A stretch of DNA of 64,000 nucleotides. Source: Salipiger bermudensis HTCC2601. GTDB lineage: Bacteria; Pseudomonadota; Alphaproteobacteria; Rhodobacterales; Rhodobacteraceae. The notes under the pieces are model-generated. The model was not told the origin of the DNA, ran no database searches, and saw only the letters and a list, made by a program, of their open reading frames with translations. The DNA lies in assembly GCF_000153725.1 (NCBI RefSeq), contig NZ_DS022276.1:1335386-1399385 (forward strand), written 5' to 3'. Below, in pieces: positions 56,241 to 64,000 of this stretch. Both the position numbers and the translations under genes were made by a program. Each line of letters opens with the position of its first letter. Within the stretch, counting starts at the first letter, position 1.

Positions 56241-56966
56241 ATGGCTCATAGCCCAGTTCCCCGCAGCGCCGTAATTGTTGCGCATGGCAGCCCGTCAGAC
56301 CCGGAGTCGCAGGAGGTGGCGCTCCGCGCTCTGGCGAGCAGCGTCGAGGCCCACATGGACGGCTGGCGGATCGGCAGCGCGACACTGGCCGCGAAGGGCC
56401 GGCTTGAAGCCGAGATCGGCGAACTCGGGAGGCCTCTGATCTACCCGTTCTTCATGGCGCGGGGCTGGTTCACCGGGCAGGTGCTGGCCAAGAAGGCGCG
56501 CGAGCTCGGCCTGCGGATGCTGGAGCCGTTCGGTGTCGAACCCGGGCTTGTCGCCTGCGCCCGGACCGAGCTGCATGCGCAGCTCGCGCAGAAGGGCTGG
56601 GAGGCGTCCGAGACCGCGCTGGTGGTCGCCGCGCATGGCAGCGCGATCTCGCGCACCAGCGCCGACAGCGCCTACGGCTTTGCGCGAGCGCTGCATTCTG
56701 GGATGGGCTTCACCGCAACACGCACCGGGTTCATCGAACAACCGCCGTTTCTCAAGGACGTGGCGCAAGGGCTGGGTCAGGCGATCTGCCTGCCCTATTT
56801 CGCGCAGCAATCGGGTCACATGGAAGACGATGTACCCGCCGCGCTCGCCGCCGCCGGCTTCGACGGTCCGATGCTTCCGCCCTTCATCGCCTGGACCGAC
56901 ACACCGGCCCTGATCGCCGGCAGCATCGAGCGGCAGGGCGCCGCGCTCGTAACCGAGGCATCCTGA
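56241..56966 (+). CDS. cbiX: CbiX/SirB-type sirohydrochlorin chelatase family protein
   Basis: The 241-residue protein has two CbiX-like halves, each with a histidine motif: VIVAHGSPSDPES (His15) and LVVAAHGSAISRTSADSA (His132), plus YPFFMARGWFT. CbiX enzymes insert cobalt or iron into sirohydrochlorin in cobalamin or siroheme synthesis. No other cobalamin gene is nearby, so the physiological metal and substrate are uncertain. It is divergent from the lipid-kinase-like gene and convergent with gyrB, with a hairpin between. Confidence 0.8.
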   Translation: MAHSPVPRSAVIVAHGSPSDPESQEVALRALASSVEAHMDGWRIGSATLAAKGRLEAEIGELGRPLIYPFFMARGWFTGQVLAKKARELGLRMLEPFGVEPGLVACARTELHAQLAQKGWEASETALVVAAHGSAISRTSADSAYGFARALHSGMGFTATRTGFIEQPPFLKDVAQGLGQAICLPYFAQQSGHMEDDVPAALAAAGFDGPMLPPFIAWTDTPALIAGSIERQGAALVTEAS

Positions 56967-56992
56967 GCTCTCGCTCTTATCAACCCACGCAA

Positions 56993-57019
56993 AAGGGCCG
57001 CCCAATCGGGTGGCCCTTG
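56993..57019. terminator. Bidirectional terminator between cbiX-like gene and gyrB
   Basis: An 11-base stem, AAGGGCCGCCC with GGGTGGCCCTT (one wobble), closes on AATC. On the minus strand, the gyrB side, it ends in TTTT. Confidence 0.8.
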
Positions 57020-57041
57020 GCATTTCCGGCTCGGAACCGGC

Positions 57042-60648
<3,607 letters not shown>

Positions 60649-60685
60649 GGTCCGCTCTCCCTGTGCAGGTCAGGCCCGGTCAGGG

Positions 60686-61804
60686 TCACACGCGCATCGG
60701 CATCACGACGTAGACCGCGCTGGTGTCGCTGCCTTCGCGCATCAGGGTCGGGTCGCCGGAGGAGTTGAACATGAACACCGCGTTCTCGCGATCCACCTGG
60801 CTGGCGATCTCGAGCAGGTACTTGGCGTTGAAGCCGATCTCGAGCGGCTCGTCGCCATAGGCCACGGCGAGCTCTTCCTCGGCGGCGCCGCTGTCGGGCG
60901 CGTTGACCGACAGCACAAGCCGGTCCTCGTCGAGCTGCAGTTTCACAGCGCGCGACCGCTCGGACGACACGGTGGCGACACGATCGACCGCCTTGGCGAA
61001 CTCGGTCGCGTCGACCTCGAGCCGGCGGGTGTTGCCGGTCGGGATGACGCGGGAGTAATCCGGGAAGGTGCCGTCGATGACCTTGGAGGTCAGGGTGATG
61101 TCGGGCGTCGCAAAGCGCACCTTGGTCTCGGACACCGACACGGCGATGTCCATATCGTCATCGTCGAGCAGCTTGCGAAGCTCGCCCACGGTCTTGCGCG
61201 GCACGATCACGCCGGGCATCGCCTCGGCGCCCTCGGGCACCGGCGCATCGATCCGGGCGAGGCGGTGGCCGTCGGTGGCGACGCAGCGCAGCACCCGGCC
61301 CTCTTCGCTGTCCGACACGTGCATGTAGACGCCGTTGAGGTAGTAGCGGGTCTCTTCCGTCGAGATGGCGAATTTCGACTTGTCGAAGAGCTTGCGCAGG
61401 GTCTCGGCCTTGGCGGAGAAGTTCGTCGCGTATTCCGACGAGGCCATGACCGGGAAGTCCTCTTTCGGCAGGGTCGCGAGGTTGAAGTTCGACCGGCCCG
61501 CGGTGACCGTGAGGCGCCCGGCGGCGCTGTCATCGGCGAGCTGGACAAGCGCGCCGTCGGGCAGCTTGCGGACGATCTCGTGCAGGGTCACGGCCGAAAC
61601 CGTGGTGGCCCCGGCCCGCTCGACCTGCGCCGGGGCGCGGTCCAGAACCTCGATGTCGAGATCGGTGGCACGGAAGGTGACGGTGTCGCCCTCGGCCTCG
61701 ATCAGCACGTTCGCGAGGATCGGAATGGTGTTGCGACGCTCGACAACAGATTGCGCCTGGCTGACTGCCTTGAGCAGCGTTGCCCGTTCGATACTGACTT
61801 TCAT
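60686..61804 (-). CDS. dnaN: DNA polymerase III beta subunit (sliding clamp)
   Basis: DnaN forms the ring-shaped dimer that tethers DNA polymerase III to DNA. The 372-residue length is that of the family and covers the three repeated clamp domains. The start MKVSIERATLLKAVSQAQSV, the central segment YYLNGVYMHV and the C-terminal end AVYVVMPMRV are diagnostic. It lies between dnaA (168-base gap upstream) and recF (37 bases downstream), all on one strand. Confidence 0.98.
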   Translation of the reverse strand: MKVSIERATLLKAVSQAQSVVERRNTIPILANVLIEAEGDTVTFRATDLDIEVLDRAPAQVERAGATTVSAVTLHEIVRKLPDGALVQLADDSAAGRLTVTAGRSNFNLATLPKEDFPVMASSEYATNFSAKAETLRKLFDKSKFAISTEETRYYLNGVYMHVSDSEEGRVLRCVATDGHRLARIDAPVPEGAEAMPGVIVPRKTVGELRKLLDDDDMDIAVSVSETKVRFATPDITLTSKVIDGTFPDYSRVIPTGNTRRLEVDATEFAKAVDRVATVSSERSRAVKLQLDEDRLVLSVNAPDSGAAEEELAVAYGDEPLEIGFNAKYLLEIASQVDRENAVFMFNSSGDPTLMREGSDTSAVYVVMPMRV

Positions 61805-61972
61805 CCCTCACCCTCTCCGCCGTGCCGGAGGCGCAGCGTAGCGCCATGCGCAAGCTGCTCCAAGCCTTGTTTCAGCGATTGATCGGATTGTTTTACAGTG
61901 GCGTCAAGGCCGCGAGGCCGCGTGAAGGCGGCCCCGTTCGGTTGTGTTGTGTTCGAACCTCAGAAGGCCGTT

Positions 61973-63352
61973 TCAGGCCTCGAGCGCGCGGCGCAGAAGC
62001 TCGACATCGTCGGCGATCTGGCTGTCCTGCGTGCGCAGCTCCTCGATGCGCTTCACCCCGTGCATGACGGTGGTGTGGTCGCGCCCGCCAAAGCGGCGGC
62101 CAATCTCGGGCAGCGACCGGGCGGTGAGCTGCTTGCACAGGTACATCGCCACTTGGCGCGGCCGCGCAAAGTTGCGCACCCGCTTGGGACCGATGAGGTC
62201 GCTGAGGCGGATGTGGTAATGCTCGGCCACCTTGCGCTGGATTTCCTCGATCGAGATCTTGCGATCCGAGGCACGCAGCACGTCGGCGAGGCAATCCTGC
62301 GTCAGCTCCATGGTGATCGGCTGGCCGACCAGCGAGGCGAAGGCGAAGAGCCGGGTCAGGGCGCCCTCGAGCACGCGCACGTTGGTCGAGATGCGGTGGG
62401 CGAGGAATTCCAGGATGCCGTCATCGAGTTGCAGCGCGGGATACTGCTCACGATAGTTCTGAACCTTGGATTGCAGGATGCCGAGACGCAGTTCGTAGTC
62501 GGTGGGATGCAGATCGACCACGAGACCGGACTGGAGCCGCGAGCGGATGCGGTTCTCGAGGTCCTTGATCTCATCCGGGGCGCGGTCGGCCGAGATGATG
62601 ATCTGCTTGTTCTGGTCAACCAGCGCGTTGAACGTGTGGAAGAACTCTTCCTGCGTGGAATCCTTGCCGGCGATGAACTGGACATCGTCCACCATCAGCA
62701 CGTCGACCGAGCGGAACAGCTCCTTGAAATCCATCATCCGGCGCTCGCGCAGGGCCTGCACGAAGCGGTACATGAACTGCTCTGCGGAGAGGTAGAGCAC
62801 GTTCAGGTCGGGCCGGTTGTTGCGCAGGTCCCAGGCGATGGCGTGCATCAGGTGGGTCTTACCAAGGCCCACACCACCGTAAAGGAACAGCGGGTTGAAG
62901 GTCACCTGGCCACCCTCGGCCACGCGCTTGGCCGCGGCATGGGCCAGCTCGTTGGGCTTGCCGACGACGAAGCTGTCGAAGGTGAAGCGGCCGTCGAGCG
63001 GCGCGCCGGGCAGCAGGTCGCTGTTGGCGGGCGCCGCGGCGGCCGGGGCCGGCTGCGCCTGCGCCGCCGGGCGCGGCTGCTGCTGGGCCGGGGCGGGCCG
63101 GGTGTCGGCATTGGCGACCTGAAACTTCAGCCGGCGCACGTCGGTGTCCATCCCCGACAGCTTGGCAAGAAGAATGTCCCCGAAGTTCTGCGACACGTAG
63201 GTGCCAATGAAGTTGGTCGGCACGTTGAACACGGCCACACCACCCGGCTCCACGCCGTGGAATTCCATGGGTTCGATCCAGGTCTTGTAGTTGTTTTCCC
63301 CGATCGTACTGCTCAGCTGGCTCTGCAATGCGCCCCACTGGTCTTTTGTCAT
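61973..63352 (-). CDS. dnaA: Chromosomal replication initiator protein DnaA
   Basis: DnaA is an AAA+ ATPase that opens the replication origin. The 459-residue protein has an N-terminal DnaB-interacting domain (MTKDQWGALQSQLSSTIGEN), a proline/alanine-rich linker (about 85-120), Walker A GGVGLGKTH, Walker B VLMVDDVQFI and the C-terminal DNA-binding signature GGRDHTTVMHGVKRIEEL. I chose the ATG at 63352, with GGGGAC directly upstream and the standard family N-terminus; an ATG ten codons earlier (63382) also exists. Its upstream region is the long gap to rpsT. Confidence 0.97.
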   Translation of the reverse strand: MTKDQWGALQSQLSSTIGENNYKTWIEPMEFHGVEPGGVAVFNVPTNFIGTYVSQNFGDILLAKLSGMDTDVRRLKFQVANADTRPAPAQQQPRPAAQAQPAPAAAAPANSDLLPGAPLDGRFTFDSFVVGKPNELAHAAAKRVAEGGQVTFNPLFLYGGVGLGKTHLMHAIAWDLRNNRPDLNVLYLSAEQFMYRFVQALRERRMMDFKELFRSVDVLMVDDVQFIAGKDSTQEEFFHTFNALVDQNKQIIISADRAPDEIKDLENRIRSRLQSGLVVDLHPTDYELRLGILQSKVQNYREQYPALQLDDGILEFLAHRISTNVRVLEGALTRLFAFASLVGQPITMELTQDCLADVLRASDRKISIEEIQRKVAEHYHIRLSDLIGPKRVRNFARPRQVAMYLCKQLTARSLPEIGRRFGGRDHTTVMHGVKRIEELRTQDSQIADDVELLRRALEA

Positions 63353-63813
63353 TTGTCCCCGCTCCGAAAGCCTGACTGCCATTCATCCATCTCGTCATCT
63401 CGGGCGATCTGAGTGAGCCGCCCGGCGGACACATGTCATGCGGGAACAGGTCTCTGCCCCATGCCATGACGACATGGGCTGGAATGATACGCATTCCGGA
63501 CGGACAACACCTCACCGCGCCCTTGGCATCCCAACCAAGGACTGATCAAAGTGAGCGCTGTCCGCGCATTTGTATACCTCGGACTGGCAGGGCAAACGCC
63601 CTGTTCTGGCGGCTGGTGCAGCAGACCGCCAAAGCGCAGTGCATACGTCCCAAAAAACACGGGCGTTGCGCTGCTTGCCTGTCCCCCCAAAGCAATGTGA
63701 CTCGCTCGGTGAAATTAGCAATTTGGCGGGAAGCCCGGCAACCGAACTTAAATGTTGACTCAGAGGAATCCGAAAAAAGAATCTCCGATTTCAACGGATA
63801 GTATCTGGGTGAA
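63353..63813. other. Intergenic region upstream of dnaA
   Basis: This stretch between dnaA and the rpsT terminator must contain the dnaA promoter and is a plausible place for origin elements. The part nearest rpsT (about 63690-63810) is clearly richer in A and T than its surroundings. I see no canonical TTATNCACA DnaA box on either strand, so I do not call an origin. The short open frames here have no coding character I can support. Confidence 0.5.
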
Positions 63814-63844
63814 AAAAAGGCACCACAGATTGTGGTGCCTTTTT
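63814..63844 (-). terminator. Rho-independent terminator of rpsT
   Basis: A perfect 14-base stem, AAAAAGGCACCACA with TGTGGTGCCTTTTT, and a three-base loop. Read on the minus strand it follows the rpsT stop by 28 bases and ends in a run of T, separating rpsT from dnaA. It could also act on plus-strand transcripts. Confidence 0.92.
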
Positions 63845-63871
63845 ATTCGTCTACAAATCCGGTGTGGCTTT

Positions 63872-64000
63872 TCAGCCCAGCGCTTTCACCCGCGATGCAA
63901 GGCGCGACATCTTCCGCGATGCGGTGTTCTTGTGGAACACGCCCTTGGTCACACCGCGCATCAGCTCGGGCTGTGCGGCCAGAAGAGCGGCCTTCGCGGC
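63872..64000 (-). CDS. rpsT: 30S ribosomal protein S20, C-terminal part
   Basis: S20 binds 16S rRNA early in assembly of the small ribosomal subunit. Only the last 42 codons are in the window, ending [20 protein letters not shown] then ALG and a TGA. The basic helix and the motif [16 protein letters not shown] are those of S20. The gene continues beyond the right edge. Its position upstream of dnaA on the same strand is the order usual in Rhodobacterales. Confidence 0.95.
   Translation of the reverse strand, partial: AAKAALLAAQPELMRGVTKGVFHKNTASRKMSRLASRVKALG

Noticed and set aside
63433-63801. Short frames on both strands in the gap upstream of dnaA
   Set aside because: They overlap one another on both strands, have no ribosome sites and no protein-like pattern.

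Overview
The window is GC-rich alphaproteobacterial chromosome and looks like a member of the Rhodobacterales (Roseobacter group). The main evidence is the conserved run rpsT-dnaA-dnaN-recF-gyrB, the soeABC-type molybdoenzyme, a Hedgehog/Intein (Hint) protein, a DUF1523 protein, and short palindromic intergenic elements of a kind I associate with this group. The right end is therefore probably close to the replication origin. I found no rRNA, tRNA, CRISPR array, transposase or prophage gene.

Layout. 1-6474 (all minus strand): nusA (cut by the window edge), rimP, an rnr gene carrying two compensating frameshifts, a lipoamide-dehydrogenase-like flavoenzyme, and dapE. 6475-11163: a tandem-repeat-bearing gap, a Hint protein, a small unknown protein, a cation/Ca exchanger, a GlsB-type membrane protein, dapD and a glyoxalase-type protein; dapE and dapD are both lysine/diaminopimelate steps. 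11293-15808 (minus): rppH, ctpA, envC, gpmI, a cell-envelope/division group. 16345-23087: carB, cfa and aspS. 23346-26408: an orphan creatinase and three small envelope proteins. 26412-31550 (minus): a sulfite dehydrogenase (soeABC-like) operon interrupted by an unrelated gene.

31655-45777 is an accessory exopolysaccharide or surface-glycan locus. It holds four glycosyltransferases of GT4/GT2 type, a WecB/TagA/CpsF glycosyltransferase, a polymerase-like membrane protein, an acyltransferase with an altered SGNH active site, a broken GMC-oxidoreductase fragment, a Gfo/Idh/MocA oxidoreductase next to an NAD-dependent epimerase, and a single 699-residue protein that fuses those same two enzyme types. 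The five plus-strand genes from 39371 overlap or nearly abut and are almost certainly one transcript.

45837-56966 is mixed: a PKHD-type oxygenase, a small zincin, nadE, a secreted protein made almost wholly of MORN repeats, a ClpP-fold periplasmic protein, a BrkB family membrane protein, an AI-2E family transporter, an ExoD-like protein, a phosphoesterase with a lipid kinase, and a CbiX-type chelatase. 57042-64000 (minus) is the replication block gyrB, recF, dnaN, dnaA and the end of rpsT.

The most notable points are the fused versus split dehydrogenase/epimerase pairs in the glycan locus, the extra gene inside the soe operon, the rnr frameshift pair, the acyltransferase lacking its SGNH serine, and hairpins placed just upstream of rimP and rppH that could act as attenuators. 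All family assignments come from reading the protein sequences; no database search was run.
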